The notes under the pieces were generated by a model. The model did not search any database. It was not told where the DNA came from and was given only the letters and a program-made list of their open reading frames with translations. Made by a program: the position numbers and the translations under genes. Below, one piece after another: positions 1 through 8,540 of a stretch of DNA of 64,000 nt. How positions within the stretch are numbered: the first letter of the stretch is position 1; the number at the start of each line of letters is the position of its first letter. Origin of the DNA: Pseudomonas sp. S35 (GTDB taxonomy: Bacteria; Pseudomonadota; Gammaproteobacteria; Pseudomonadales; Pseudomonadaceae); the NCBI RefSeq assembly GCF_009866765.1, contig NZ_CP019431.1, forward strand, positions 4,216,001 to 4,280,000, given 5' to 3'.

Positions 1-515
1 AGGTAATCGGGGCTGGCGCAGAGGATCTGCCGTACCTGCCCAAGTGGCCGCGCAATCAGCGAAGAACTGCGCAGCTCACCCACCAGGATCGCCACGTCCA
101 GGCCCTCTTCGTGCAGGTTGGGGTCATAGTCGTGATAACGCGCCACCACGCGCACGTCGGGGTAACGCTGCAGATAGTCGGCCAATACCGGCGCCATCAG
201 GTAACGGCTGAACAACAACGGCAAGAACACCCGCAGGTTGCCCTGGGCCTGCACGTGCAACCCCTTGGCCGAGGCTTCGGCGGCATCCACACTGGCCAGC
301 AGGCGCAGGCAGTCGGCCAGGTAGGCACTGCCGGCGTCGGTCAGGCTCACGCCTCGGGTGCTGCGTTGCAGCAACGTCACGCGCAAGCGCGCTTCCAACC
401 GGGCGATTGCGCGTACCAGGGTCGGGCCAGAGACACACGCACGGCGCGCCGCCTGGGCCAGGCTCGGTTGCCCGGCCAAGGCCGCGAACAGCTGCATATC
501 GCGATAACGCTCCAT
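1..515 (-). CDS. LysR-family transcriptional regulator (partial, C-terminus outside window)
   Basis: The reading frame stays open from an ATG at 515 to the left edge (171 codons). The first ~60 residues read as a LysR winged helix-turn-helix: MERYRDMQLFAALAGQPSL, then a recognition helix with the SGPTLVRAIARLEARL pattern and LLQRSTRGVSLTDAG. The start of the LysR effector-binding domain follows (GLHVQAQGNLRVFLPLLF). The ATG overlaps the stop codon of the upstream LysR gene (TGATG) and has no good Shine-Dalgarno sequence, so translation is probably coupled. The protein is clearly related to its neighbour, which suggests tandem duplication. The regulated genes cannot be told from the window. 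Confidence 0.9.
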   Translation of the reverse strand, partial: MERYRDMQLFAALAGQPSLAQAARRACVSGPTLVRAIARLEARLRVTLLQRSTRGVSLTDAGSAYLADCLRLLASVDAAEASAKGLHVQAQGNLRVFLPLLFSRYLMAPVLADYLQRYPDVRVVARYHDYDPNLHEEGLDVAILVGELRSSSLIARPLGQVRQILCASPDY

Positions 516-1426
516 CAACTGCGCCGCTGCAGCGCCGCGTCCTGGCCCAGGCGCTGGCTGAGAAAATCCACAAAGGTGCTGACCTTGGCCGGGACGCGAC
601 CGCTGTTCTGGAACACCACCTGGATCGGCAGTGGTGCCGGTTCAAAGGCCTCCAGCACAACCTCCAACTCACCGGCCGCCACCGCCGCTGCGACCTGGTA
701 CGACAGCACCCGCGTCATGCCCCACCCCAGGCGCGCCAGGTTGATCGCTGCGTTGTTCGCCGACACCACTAGGCGTGGTTCGATGGGCACCGTTAGCGGC
801 TGGTCGCCCTGGACGAAAGCCCATTCGTTCACCGATTGGCTAGCGGACGACAAAGCAACCATCCTGGCTTCACGCAACTGCCCCGGATGCTCGGGTCGGC
901 CGTGCTGGTCGAGATAACCGGGCGACGCACACACCACACGACGCACCTGCCCAACCGTAATCGCCTGCTGCCCCGCCTCGTGCAGATGGCCGATGCGCAC
1001 GGCCACGTCGATGCCTTCGTCGACCATATTCACCACCCGATCCACCAGCAAAGCGTTGATGTTCACCTGTGGAAAAAGGTCGAGATAGTCACCCAGCGCC
1101 GGCGCCACATACAGCTCGCCAAACAGCACCGGCGCGGTCACCGTCAGGTGGCCACAGGGGATGGAATAACTGCCCGCTGCCGCTTCCTCGGCTTCATCCA
1201 GTTCGGCGAGGATGCGCCGGCAATCTTCCAGGTAACGCTGGCCGGCTTCGGTCAGGTGCAGGCTGCGGGTGGTGCGCGCCAACAGTTGGGTGCCGATGCG
1301 CTGTTCCATCGCAGCGATGGCACGCGTCACGCTGGGGGGCGAGGTGTTGAGGCGGCGCGCGGCGGCGGCAAAGCCCTCCTCCTCGGCCACCGCCAGGAAC
1401 ACCTGCATTTCGTGAAATCGGTCCAT
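515..1426 (-). CDS. LysR-family transcriptional regulator
   Basis: 303 aa, the normal LysR size. The N-terminal HTH (MDRFHEMQVFLAVAEEEGF, then TSPPSVTRAIAAMEQRIG) is followed by the LLARTTRSLHLTEAG wing and a periplasmic-binding-like effector domain from about residue 90. The AVRIG and VCASPGYL motifs are typical of the CrgA/DsdC-like branch. It starts 141 bp downstream of the glutathione S-transferase gene on the same strand and overlaps the next LysR start by one base. A REP-like palindrome separates it from the transferase gene. Target genes are unknown; the adjacent transferase is one candidate. Confidence 0.93.
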   Translation of the reverse strand: MDRFHEMQVFLAVAEEEGFAAAARRLNTSPPSVTRAIAAMEQRIGTQLLARTTRSLHLTEAGQRYLEDCRRILAELDEAEEAAAGSYSIPCGHLTVTAPVLFGELYVAPALGDYLDLFPQVNINALLVDRVVNMVDEGIDVAVRIGHLHEAGQQAITVGQVRRVVCASPGYLDQHGRPEHPGQLREARMVALSSASQSVNEWAFVQGDQPLTVPIEPRLVVSANNAAINLARLGWGMTRVLSYQVAAAVAAGELEVVLEAFEPAPLPIQVVFQNSGRVPAKVSTFVDFLSQRLGQDAALQRRS

Positions 1427-1445
1427 CGGTGCTCCTGTAGTTTTT

Positions 1446-1539
1446 TGTGGCGAGGGAGCTTGCTCCCGTTGGGTTGCGCAGCGGAACTAAAAAGCCGGGA
1501 GCGCTTCGCACTCCAGCGCGAGCAAGCTCGCTCACCACA
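1446..1539. repeat. REP/REPIN-like palindrome
   Basis: TGTGGCGAGGGAGCTTGCTC at the left and GAGCAAGCTCGCTCACCACA at the right form an imperfect inverted pair around a short spacer. This is the arrangement of a REP doublet in fluorescent pseudomonads. It lies between the GST gene and the LysR gene and may attenuate read-through or stabilise the transcript. Confidence 0.75.
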
Positions 1540-1567
1540 GCGGCTCACTCGCCACAGGGTGCTCACA

Positions 1568-2200
1568 TCATGGCGCTTGCAACCCCACCGCCGTACGCGG
1601 CATGCCGACAAAACCCGCAAGTGCCTCAATGCCCGCGAGCCAGGCGCGCACCTGAGGGTAGTCGGCCAGCGACACATTGCCTTCCGGCGCGTGGGCGACG
1701 TAGGTGTAGAACGCGATGTCGGCAATGCTCGGTTGCTCGCCGGCCAGGAAGCGGGTTTCACTCAGTTGCTGCTCCACCAACACCAACAAGGCATGGGCAC
1801 GGCTGATGGCCGCCGCCGCATCCACGTCAGCGCCAAACACCGTGGCCAACCGCGCCGTCGCGGGCCCGGCATGCAGTTGCCCGGCAGCCGCCGACAGCCA
1901 ACGCTGAACCCGCGCCTGCCCTGCCGGATCACTCGGCAGCCATTGGCCGTTGCCGTATTTCGTGGCGAGGTAAACCAAAATTGCATTGGAATCGGCCAAC
2001 ACCGTGCCGTTGTCGTCAATCGCTGGCACCTGGCCGAAGCGGTTGATGGTCGCGGTGAAATCGGCGGACTTATGCGCGCCTTGCTTGAGGTCCACCAGGA
2101 TAAATTCCGTGGGCAGCCCCAACAGGGAGAGCATCAACTCAGCCCGATGGGAATGACCGGACAGCGGGAAACCATAGAGTTTTATCGCGGACGGGGACAT
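1568..2200 (-). CDS. Glutathione S-transferase family protein
   Basis: 210 aa, the usual GST length. An N-terminal thioredoxin-fold domain (residues 1-80) begins [18 protein letters not shown], with the conserved cis-Pro segment FGQVPAIDD and the glutathione gamma-Glu contact [11 protein letters not shown]. An all-alpha C-terminal domain contains the N-capping motif [11 protein letters not shown]. The ATG at 2200 is chosen because TTTGGAGCC lies 6-10 bases upstream; an upstream in-frame extension to 2293 has no such site. It probably conjugates or reduces small electrophiles in the cytoplasm; the substrate is unknown. The LysR genes lie downstream on the same strand. Confidence 0.93.
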   Translation of the reverse strand: MSPSAIKLYGFPLSGHSHRAELMLSLLGLPTEFILVDLKQGAHKSADFTATINRFGQVPAIDDNGTVLADSNAILVYLATKYGNGQWLPSDPAGQARVQRWLSAAAGQLHAGPATARLATVFGADVDAAAAISRAHALLVLVEQQLSETRFLAGEQPSIADIAFYTYVAHAPEGNVSLADYPQVRAWLAGIEALAGFVGMPRTAVGLQAP

Positions 2201-2289
2201 GAACGGCTCCAAAAGTGAGGGTATCGACGCCAGGCATGGTCCATCGCGGCGCCGATTGTTGGAATCACCAGGATTTACAATCCAGCATT

Positions 2290-2586
2290 TCATCTAGCGA
2301 AACAATTATTCGCGGACAATTGTGCGATCAGGCTGAAAATGGTTCCCTTCAAGGTGCAATCCAGAGCGGCGAGCATGTTCAGCCACTGCTGAATCTGATG
2401 CGCAATTAACTGCTGGAAAGCCGCGTCATCCACTGCAATGTGCCGGAGCCCCTGCTCAAAGGCTATCGCGGCTATTTGATGACCGATGATTACGCTGGTA
2501 TCGCCACACTCTAAGCAGCGACATGCACGTAGGATCCTTCTGTAAAACAACACCTGCAACAACCCATGCGCACATAACACGACCAA
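2290..2586 (-). CDS. Small hypothetical protein (doubtful)
   Basis: A 98-codon frame starting at a TTG with AGGAAAATTC just upstream. The C-terminal two thirds look like an amphipathic helical protein ([17 protein letters not shown]), but I recognise no family. The surrounding DNA is more AT-rich than its neighbours and lies between GST and the DUF6124-type gene. It could be a small accessory protein, a decayed gene or chance. Confidence 0.25.
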   Translation of the reverse strand: MVVLCAHGLLQVLFYRRILRACRCLECGDTSVIIGHQIAAIAFEQGLRHIAVDDAAFQQLIAHQIQQWLNMLAALDCTLKGTIFSLIAQLSANNCFAR

Positions 2587-2671
2587 GAATTTTCCTACAA
2601 CTCCTGTGGCTTGCAGTTGTTATAACGCACCGCTAGCCTCTTGCAGTCGCTGCTTATCAGCGATCGGGTTT

Positions 2672-2789
2672 GGTCGCCCGGGTTAGAATGGCGCACAGTG
2701 CCGCGCAAGCGGCATTATTGTGTTCGCGTTATGGCGAACTGTGCGCGGGAGGGCTTAGGCCCTGCCGGGTTTCCATTCCCTGGTCGACC
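2672..2789 (+). ncRNA. Structured leader RNA with a multibranched fold (C4/CI antisense-like?)
   Basis: Nested complementarity is visible by eye. GGTCG (2672-2676) pairs with CGACC (2785-2789). GAATG (2686-2690) pairs with CATTC (2774-2778). GCGCACAG (2691-2698) pairs with CTGTGCGC (2739-2746). Inside lie two hairpins: TGCCGC/GCGGCA with a GCAA loop (2699-2714), and TTCGC/GCGAA (2723-2738). AGGGC-TTAG-GCCCT (2750-2763) forms a further hairpin. It lies on the sense side of the small gene starting at 2864. From memory the sequence resembles the C4/CI-type antisense RNAs of phages P1, P7 and P4, and leaders found before small DUF genes in Pseudomonas; I could not check this. Confidence 0.7.
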
Positions 2790-2806
2790 AACCTGCGTAC
2801 AGCTCG

Positions 2807-2834
2807 CCACCTTCCTGCTTGGTCGCAGAGGTGG
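2807..2834 (+). promoter_or_regulatory. Hairpin next to the ribosome binding site of the DUF6124-type gene
   Basis: CCACCT (from about 2807) and AGGTGG (ending about 2834) can pair. The GGAG Shine-Dalgarno of the small gene sits at 2851-2854, about 17 bases further on. Together with the upstream structured RNA this suggests RNA-level control of the small gene. It could also be an incidental hairpin. Confidence 0.35.
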
Positions 2835-2863
2835 TCAGCTCCAACTGAATGGAGATTTACTGC

Positions 2864-3139
2864 ATGAAAAAGGTTACTCCGAACCCCCCGCCCCCGTCCT
2901 CAGATGACACCCCACACACTCCACCGAACATCATCTTCGCCGTCCGCCCGGACCTCAGCACCGAAGTGGCCTTGAGCAATGCGAGCGAGATGCTTGAATC
3001 GGCAACTGTGTGCGGGTACGACTGCGCCGAGCACCTTGATGGTTCAAGCCGAAAACAAGTGCTGGCGGTGGTGCAGATGATTGAAATAGCTCAGCTATTG
3101 GTGGATGAAGCGCTAAACCGTGAGTGTCCTTTGGCCTGA
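2864..3139 (+). CDS. DUF6124-type small hypothetical protein
   Basis: 91 aa. The start KKVTPNPPPPSSDD followed by FAVRPDLSTEVALSNASEML, with a helical C-terminal half (QVLAVVQMIEIAQLLVDEAL), matches the pattern I know for the DUF6124/DUF3077-type small proteins that are abundant and often multicopy in Pseudomonas. Function is unknown. I choose ATG 2864, not the in-frame ATG at 2849, because GGAG at 2851-2854 is correctly spaced for it. The gene follows a long folded leader and is followed by a long hairpin, so it is probably a single-gene transcript. Confidence 0.75.
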   Translation: MKKVTPNPPPPSSDDTPHTPPNIIFAVRPDLSTEVALSNASEMLESATVCGYDCAEHLDGSSRKQVLAVVQMIEIAQLLVDEALNRECPLA

Positions 3140-3542
3140 GTCTAGGGCGAGCTACTGTGACTTGCCTGCGGGGTCGGCGGATGATTTTTTACTGACATTC
3201 CGCCATCGCAGGCAAGTCGAATGGGCGCCTTACCGCACCAATATTAAACCGGCTCCACCGTGCACCCTTGATTGATCGAATGGACAACTGAACCACCCGC
3301 AGTGTCTGTTTATGCTCCCGCCCGAGTGGAGCAAGGAGTCGTTCCAGTCGCTTCACGTCATTCAAGTAGCCGTACCCATGAAAGGATCACGCACGCCCAT
3401 CGCTATTGCCGATGAATCGTTCACCACCCAAAACAAACTGCGCCTGGCCAAGTGGGAAGAAAACCCACCGAAGTCTCCGTCGATCCTGGCTCTGTTCTAC
3501 AGCGACGACTCGATTGCCAACGGCTGCAACAACACCTGAGGT
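3140..3542. other. Intergenic stretch with one hairpin and no convincing gene
   Basis: A 60-bp hairpin lies at its left end. A 75-codon plus-strand frame (3312-3539) has neither a Shine-Dalgarno sequence nor a recognisable family. Otherwise nothing stands out. Confidence 0.5.
3159..3218. terminator. Long interrupted hairpin, probable bidirectional terminator
   Basis: GACTTGCCTGCG at 3159-3170 is the reverse complement of CGCAGGCAAGTC ending at 3218. A second inner stem, GGCGGA/TCCGCC, encloses a T-rich loop. It lies just downstream of the DUF6124-type gene and upstream of nothing on the plus strand, so a transcription end is the natural reading. Confidence 0.6.
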
Positions 3543-4337
3543 TCAGGCGCGCTCTTGCAAGCGATCACGCAAAAACCGATGGTTCACTGAAAACAACCGC
3601 CGGTAGGTGAGCAGCACCGCCCCTACCGTGCCCAACGCCGACGATGCGGCGATCAAGAACATGATCACGATCTGATAACGCACCGCGTCCACCGGACTCT
3701 CCCCCGCCAATACCTGCCCGGTCATCATGCCGGGCAGGCTGACGATGCCGACCACGGTCATCTGGTTCAGCGTCGGGATCATGCCGGCACGCACGGCCTG
3801 GCGGATGGCTTCCTGCGCGGCCTCCCAGCGCGAGCCGCCGAGGGCGAGGATCATTTCGATGGTGTTGCGACCCGAAGTGAGTTCCTGGGTCATGCGCTCG
3901 ATACCCAGGGATACGCCGGTCAGGGTGTTGCCGAGGATCATGCCCAGGATCGGGATCGCGTATTGCGGCTCGTACCACGGGTGGATGCGGATCACCGCAA
4001 ACAGGCCCACCGCCGTCACCAGCCATGAACTGCCCCACACCGACAGGATGCTGTCGACCTTTTGCCCACGGTAAGTCCTGCGCCCGCGCCCCGCCGCCGA
4101 CAACCCCGCGATCAAGGTCATCGCACACATCAAGGGCAGCACCACGTACCAATAGGCGAACTCGAACACCCAGCCCAGCAGGTAACCGATGGCCAGCAAT
4201 TGCACCACGGTGCGCACGGCCGCCCACACCAGTTGGCGCCCAAGGCCCAGGCGTAGCAGCAACGACAACGCGCCGTTGATCAGGATCAGCGACGCGGCGA
4301 TGCCCATGTCCAGCGCCGTGAGGTTCTGATAATTCAT
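3543..4337 (-). CDS. fetB: FetB-type ABC exporter permease (UPF0014)
   Basis: 264 aa, typical for the FetB/YbbM family of iron-exporting permeases. About seven hydrophobic segments are visible. Family signatures include ALSLLLRLGLGRQLVWAAVR near residues 22-42, the central GMILGNTLTGVSLG, and the NQMTVVGIVSLPGMMTGQ stretch. It overlaps fetA by 4 bases (ATGA), so the two are co-translated. The role inferred from E. coli FetAB is export of excess iron, protecting against oxidative stress. Metal specificity in this organism is not shown by the sequence. Confidence 0.9.
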   Translation of the reverse strand: MNYQNLTALDMGIAASLILINGALSLLLRLGLGRQLVWAAVRTVVQLLAIGYLLGWVFEFAYWYVVLPLMCAMTLIAGLSAAGRGRRTYRGQKVDSILSVWGSSWLVTAVGLFAVIRIHPWYEPQYAIPILGMILGNTLTGVSLGIERMTQELTSGRNTIEMILALGGSRWEAAQEAIRQAVRAGMIPTLNQMTVVGIVSLPGMMTGQVLAGESPVDAVRYQIVIMFLIAASSALGTVGAVLLTYRRLFSVNHRFLRDRLQERA

Positions 4338-5017
4338 CGCGAGATCGCTCCGCTGAGGACACCGGCACTCATGTGCAAGTGGATGTCGCTCATGCGCCGG
4401 GCCTGATCCAGATCGTGGGACACCCAGATATAAGCGCGAGCCTTGTCGCCGGCAAACCAGGCGTCGATCAGCGCTTCCACCTCGCGGGATGAGGTGGGGT
4501 CGAGGGCGGCGGTAGGTTCGTCGAGCAACAACACTTCAGGGTTCAGTTGCAATGTGCGGATCAGCGAGACCACCTGGGACTCGCCGCCCGACAGGTCCAG
4601 CGCGTTCTTACTCAAGAAGTCCGCCGCCTTGCCGGCATGCCCCAGCAAGCTCGTCACCGCGTTCCGGTCGAACTGGCGTTGGCGCAGGGTCTTGAGACTG
4701 AACGGAAAACGCAGGTTGTCCTCAACCGTGCCTTCAAGCAACGCCGGGCGTTGGGACAGGTAGCTGATGTGGCTGCGGTAATGGGGGATCTGCGCGTTGG
4801 CAATCGGCTGGTTATTCCACAGCACTTGCCCGGAACTCGGCGTATCCAACAGGGCCAGCGCGCGCAACAGCACACTTTTGCCGGAGCCGGATGAACCGGT
4901 GATGGACACGCGGTCTGCGCGGTGCAACGCGAAATCCGTGGGTTGCAGCAACGCCACCTGGTGGCGCTCGTCCCGGCGCGTCAGGGCGCGGGTCTGTATC
5001 AAAGGGGTGTCAGTCAT
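4334..5017 (-). CDS. fetA: FetA-type ABC exporter ATPase
   Basis: 227 aa ATP-binding subunit. Walker A GSSGSGKS lies near residue 42, the Q-loop at LSQRPALLEGTV, the signature as LDLSGGESQ, Walker B as EVLLLDEPTAALD and the switch His in WVSHDLDQ. The start at 5017 follows GTAAAGAG; an upstream in-frame start at 5047 has no better site. It pairs with the permease immediately downstream (4-base overlap). The promoter must lie in the 175-bp divergent gap shared with the gene starting at 5193. Confidence 0.9.
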   Translation of the reverse strand: MTDTPLIQTRALTRRDERHQVALLQPTDFALHRADRVSITGSSGSGKSVLLRALALLDTPSSGQVLWNNQPIANAQIPHYRSHISYLSQRPALLEGTVEDNLRFPFSLKTLRQRQFDRNAVTSLLGHAGKAADFLSKNALDLSGGESQVVSLIRTLQLNPEVLLLDEPTAALDPTSSREVEALIDAWFAGDKARAYIWVSHDLDQARRMSDIHLHMSAGVLSGAISR

Positions 5018-5192
5018 GCACTCTTTACTCGGTTGAACGGCTTGCAATCCACTGCCCCGCTGCCTATATTCCGTGCCTGGCGCTGTCTACGCCACCTTCC
5101 GCGGAAAGGGCTGCGCCCAGGATCCTTGACTGAATATCACATTTCTACGACTCCCAACCTGAAAGCGGAATAGGTTTGTGCAAGGAGATCGT

Positions 5193-6407
5193 ATGTCGCA
5201 ACGCCCGTTATCTTCCAACACCGATGGCCGCCTCAACCTTGAGCAGCAGCGCAAGCGCGCCAAGGAACTGTTGCCGCGCCTGAAAGCCCAAGACGCCGCC
5301 GCGACCCTGTCCCAGGCCCAATGGCAGGTCGCCAAACAGCTCGGCTTTAGCAGTTGGCCCAAGCTCAAGGCCCATATCGACGCCCTCGACTTCGCCGCCC
5401 GCCACCCTGGCTTCGACGCCAGCGATGAAGCGCGCACCACCCATTGGCGCTGCGGCAATGACATCGCCCACAGCCTGCAGGTGGCGGGGTTCAAGGGCCA
5501 GTTCCAGATGCTCAGCGACCCGCTGTGCATGGGCCCGGTGCGTGACCTGCCGAACCAGGCATTCCGTGCGATGCGCAGCACCTTTATCAGCCAATCGTTC
5601 ACCATCGACCCCGCCGATGCAGCGCGCCGCGTCGACGATGAGTACAACCACCTCGACACCCTGGCCAGCGCTGAACACAGCGTGTTGTGGTGCGAGGCGG
5701 ATGCGTATGACCAACTGTTCCTGATCCGCGCACTGGCCGGCCTTGAGCGGGCGCCGCGCAAGCTGGAGTTGATCGAGGTGGACCGCATCCCCGGCGTCGA
5801 GCGCTTTATCGGCATCGGCCAACTGGCGCCTGATGTGCTCGCCTGGCTTTGGCCACAGCGCAAGCCAATCGCAGACGACGCAGTGCACTTGGCAAAACGG
5901 GCCTGGTCGGCCTATTGCGACAGTTCACCAATAGCATGGGCCGAGTTGGCCCACGGCAAGCACACCGCCCTGCCCTTGCTGGCCCCGGCGCTGTTGCGCC
6001 AGTTGCAGGAGTTGCCGGGAACACACGATGGTCTATCGCTGACCGAGCGCCTGGCCCTCACCTACCTCGCCGAAGCCGGACCCACGCCGTTTGGCCGGGT
6101 GTTCGCCGAGTTGATGGCCAAGCGCGAGCCGCTGCCGTTTCTGGGGGACATGATGTTTCATGCGTTGATGCGGCCGCTGATTGATACAGAGCGCCCATTG
6201 CTGACCGAGACCGAGCCACACAAACCCTGGCCACAACGAATGTTGGCGCTGACCGCATTGGGCCAGGACGTGCTCCAAGGCCGAGCGTATTGGCCCGACC
6301 ATGCAACGCAGGAGCGCTGGGTCGGCGGCGTGCGTATCACCCCCGGCCAGCCGCACTGGGGGATTGATGAACATGCGCATCCGCACTGGCGCAGCGCTAC
6401 CGAATAA
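5193..6407 (+). CDS. DUF1835-type domain protein, function unknown
   Basis: 404 aa. The N-terminal ~60 residues (EQQRKRAKELLPRLK, then LGFSSWPKLKAHID) match the short ankyrin-cap-like motif seen in many bacterial proteins annotated as hypothetical. The rest resembles DUF1835 proteins: CGNDIAHSLQ, a conserved GPVRDLP motif and later HTDGLSLTE-like helical segments. No catalytic motif can be assigned. ATG 5193 is preceded by AAGGAG at 5182-5187; the GTG at 5178 overlaps that site and is unlikely. It is divergent from fetA, and a perfect REP palindrome follows it. Confidence 0.75.
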   Translation: MSQRPLSSNTDGRLNLEQQRKRAKELLPRLKAQDAAATLSQAQWQVAKQLGFSSWPKLKAHIDALDFAARHPGFDASDEARTTHWRCGNDIAHSLQVAGFKGQFQMLSDPLCMGPVRDLPNQAFRAMRSTFISQSFTIDPADAARRVDDEYNHLDTLASAEHSVLWCEADAYDQLFLIRALAGLERAPRKLELIEVDRIPGVERFIGIGQLAPDVLAWLWPQRKPIADDAVHLAKRAWSAYCDSSPIAWAELAHGKHTALPLLAPALLRQLQELPGTHDGLSLTERLALTYLAEAGPTPFGRVFAELMAKREPLPFLGDMMFHALMRPLIDTERPLLTETEPHKPWPQRMLALTALGQDVLQGRAYWPDHATQERWVGGVRITPGQPHWGIDEHAHPHWRSATE

Positions 6408-6416
6408 CCAGCCTAC

Positions 6417-6446
6417 TGTGGCGAGGGAGCAAGCTCCCTCGCCACA
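6417..6446. repeat. Perfect REP palindrome
   Basis: TGTGGCGAGGGAGC, a two-base AA loop, then GCTCCCTCGCCACA: a perfect 14-bp inverted repeat just after the DUF1835-type gene. It is the same family as the element at 1446-1539 and could stop or slow transcription before the phosphatase gene. Confidence 0.85.
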
Positions 6447-6483
6447 ACAAGCTCCCCACCACACTTTTTCGCGAGACCCATTC

Positions 6484-7308
6484 ATGCGAACCCTGATCCT
6501 CGCCAGCCTCTGCCTATTGGCAGGCTGCCAACACACCCCACCCGCCAACGACCAACTCGACGCCGTGCTCTGGACCCAAACCTCCATCGAACACGAAATG
6601 ATCTACCGCCAACTCTTCGCCAACGCCACCCGCCAACTCGACACGGCGCTGGCCGATCCCACCTGGGACGCCCTGCCCTTTGCACCCCGCAACCTCAACG
6701 GCCTGCCGCCAGCGGTGGTCGTCGACATCGACGAGACCCTGCTCGACAACGTGCCTCTCAACGCCCGCGACGTGGTCAACAACCAGGTCTACTCCTACGA
6801 CCGCTGGAATACCTGGGTCGACCAGGCCAAGGCTCAGGCCCTCCCCGGCTCGGTGGCATTCCTGCAAGCGGCCCGGCAAAAAGGCATCAAGGTTTACTAC
6901 CTCACCAACCGCGAACACAGCCAGGTCGCCGCCACGGTGAAAAACCTGCGCCTGCGCGGTTTCCCGGTGGAAAGTGACGAACAGGTGCTGGCCGCCAGCA
7001 CGCCCACCGGCCACTGCGAAAGTGCCGGCTACGGCAAGAACTGCCGCCGCCAATGGGTCGCCAGCCACGCCCGCGTATTGCTGATGGCCGGGGATTCGAT
7101 GGGGGATTTCGTGCAGGCCGAACACAACACGTTAGAAGCCCAGCGCAAGGCCGTCGCACCCTATGTGAACTGGCTGGGCCAACGCTGGTTCCTGCTGCCC
7201 AACCCAACCTACGGCAACTGGTACAGCGCGCCCTACAAGGATGATGAAAAGCTGGCGTTCGAACGCAAACGCCAGCTCAAGCAGCAGGCGTTGGACTTGC
7301 AGGAATAA
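6484..7308 (+). CDS. HAD class-C acid phosphatase, lipoprotein e(P4) family
   Basis: 274 aa. The signal peptide ends in a lipobox (LCLLAGC, Cys about residue 15), so the protein should be a lipoprotein. The four acid-phosphatase motifs are visible: VVVDIDETLLDN (nucleophile Asp and acid/base Asp), YYLTNR, the Lys-bearing GKNCRRQW region and LLMAGDSMGDF. Length and order fit bacterial class C acid phosphatases (5'-nucleotidase/e(P4) type), which dephosphorylate nucleotides such as NMN at the cell surface. The start is set at 6484 by the signal peptide; the Shine-Dalgarno is weak. It is convergent with the Lrp gene 6 bp downstream. Confidence 0.92.
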   Translation: MRTLILASLCLLAGCQHTPPANDQLDAVLWTQTSIEHEMIYRQLFANATRQLDTALADPTWDALPFAPRNLNGLPPAVVVDIDETLLDNVPLNARDVVNNQVYSYDRWNTWVDQAKAQALPGSVAFLQAARQKGIKVYYLTNREHSQVAATVKNLRLRGFPVESDEQVLAASTPTGHCESAGYGKNCRRQWVASHARVLLMAGDSMGDFVQAEHNTLEAQRKAVAPYVNWLGQRWFLLPNPTYGNWYSAPYKDDEKLAFERKRQLKQQALDLQE

Positions 7309-7314
7309 GCGGGC

Positions 7315-7803
7315 TCAGTGCCGCAGCAACTTGCGCAGCGGCACGCCATCCTTGAGCACCGGCGACTTGATCACGATGTAGCTGAAATACTTGGAGATGC
7401 CGATGTTCTTGTCCAACAGGCTCTCCACCACTTCCTGGTAATGCTGGATGCTGCGCGTCATAAAGCGCACCAGGTAGTCGTAGCCGCCGCTGATCAGGTG
7501 GCATTCGAGCACTTCGTCCACCAGGCGGATGTTGGACTCGAACTTGGCGAAGTCTTCGCGCTTGTGGTCGCTGAGGGTGATTTCGGTGAACACCGTGACC
7601 GAATCGGTGATCTTGGCCAGGTTCAAGTGCGCCTTGTAGCTGGAAATATACCCCGCCGACTCCAACCGCTTGACCCGTTGCAGGCACGGGCTGGCCGACA
7701 ACCCCACGGCGTCGGCGAGGCTGACGTTGGTCATCCGGCCGTCCTTTTGCAGTTCAACCAGAATGCTGATGTCGATCCGGTCCAGCTTGACTTGCCCTTC
7801 CAT
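7315..7803 (-). CDS. Lrp/AsnC-family transcriptional regulator
   Basis: 162 aa. The N-terminal helix-turn-helix reads LDRIDISILVELQKDGRMTN, then LADAVGLSASPCLQRVKRLE. A C-terminal RAM/ligand-binding alpha-beta domain follows (VFTEITLSD, then CHLISGGYDYLVRFMTRS). The SGGYDYLV motif is the usual small-molecule (amino acid) sensing loop. It lies 44 bp after a HAD gene and two genes after a GabT-type aminotransferase on the same strand, so it is the obvious candidate regulator of the catabolic genes that follow. The ligand is unknown. Confidence 0.93.
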   Translation of the reverse strand: MEGQVKLDRIDISILVELQKDGRMTNVSLADAVGLSASPCLQRVKRLESAGYISSYKAHLNLAKITDSVTVFTEITLSDHKREDFAKFESNIRLVDEVLECHLISGGYDYLVRFMTRSIQHYQEVVESLLDKNIGISKYFSYIVIKSPVLKDGVPLRKLLRH

Positions 7804-7847
7804 TGCCTACCTCTTGACTGCCGTTTGTAAGCAATCTTCTAGCAAAA

Positions 7848-8492
7848 TCAGCGCCGTAAAGACAGCTGATGCTGCGCCACCAGATCCGCCATGCTGTTAA
7901 TGCAGTAATGCGCCGCACACGGCGAAGGCTGCCGGGCCCGCTGGCGGCCGATCAGACAGCGGTCCAACGCGCCCTCGGCGCTCACCGACGGGCCGGTCAC
8001 ATGCAGCACCGGTTGCATCTCATCCGGCGGCTGATTGAGCCATTGCGGGTCATCGGCCAGGGAAATGAAATCTTCCGGTGCAATGCCCAACCGCTCGCAC
8101 AACACGCCACGATCCTCGGCGTCGCGATCACCACGCACCAGCAACCGGTAGAACTTGCGCAAATAGAGCATAGCTCCCGGCGCGTCCTCGAACAGCGACC
8201 AATTGCCCGCCGACCGGGCAAAGGTCATGCCCTCCTCCCAACTGGCGTGCACACCCCAGCGTTCAGCGAGCTGGCGATGGGCAAAGCACAGCACGCCACT
8301 GAAGCCCAGCTCCGCAAAGCGCGGGTACAACGCGGCGACCACCGCGCCGTATTCGGCCAGCACCTGCTCCCTGGGCACCTGCCCGCCACGGCTGTCGAGC
8401 AGCGGTTGCAACGCTGCCCACACCCCCGAATCGCGGTCCACCAGCACTTCATCGCAATCGATCAGCAACGCTCGATAATCTGTCAGTCCCAT
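7848..8492 (-). CDS. HAD-superfamily hydrolase
   Basis: 214 aa. Motif I is present as LLIDCDEVLVD (Asp12 and Asp14 in the catalytic positions). A cap region and a later SLADDPQW segment sit where HAD motif IV is expected. Other motifs are weaker than in the second HAD gene of this region (27230-27898), so the protein may be a diverged paralogue. It lies between the aminotransferase gene and the Lrp gene, with gaps of about 45 bp, and is probably cotranscribed. The substrate cannot be inferred. Confidence 0.75.
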   Translation of the reverse strand: MGLTDYRALLIDCDEVLVDRDSGVWAALQPLLDSRGGQVPREQVLAEYGAVVAALYPRFAELGFSGVLCFAHRQLAERWGVHASWEEGMTFARSAGNWSLFEDAPGAMLYLRKFYRLLVRGDRDAEDRGVLCERLGIAPEDFISLADDPQWLNQPPDEMQPVLHVTGPSVSAEGALDRCLIGRQRARQPSPCAAHYCINSMADLVAQHQLSLRR

Positions 8493-8540
8493 GTGGGGTC
8501 AAGCCTCCAATGATGCAGTTCACCCTGAACAGGCACAGGC

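Noticed and set aside
3312..3539. 75-codon plus-strand frame as a gene
   Set aside because: No Shine-Dalgarno, no family, and competing frames in the same interval.
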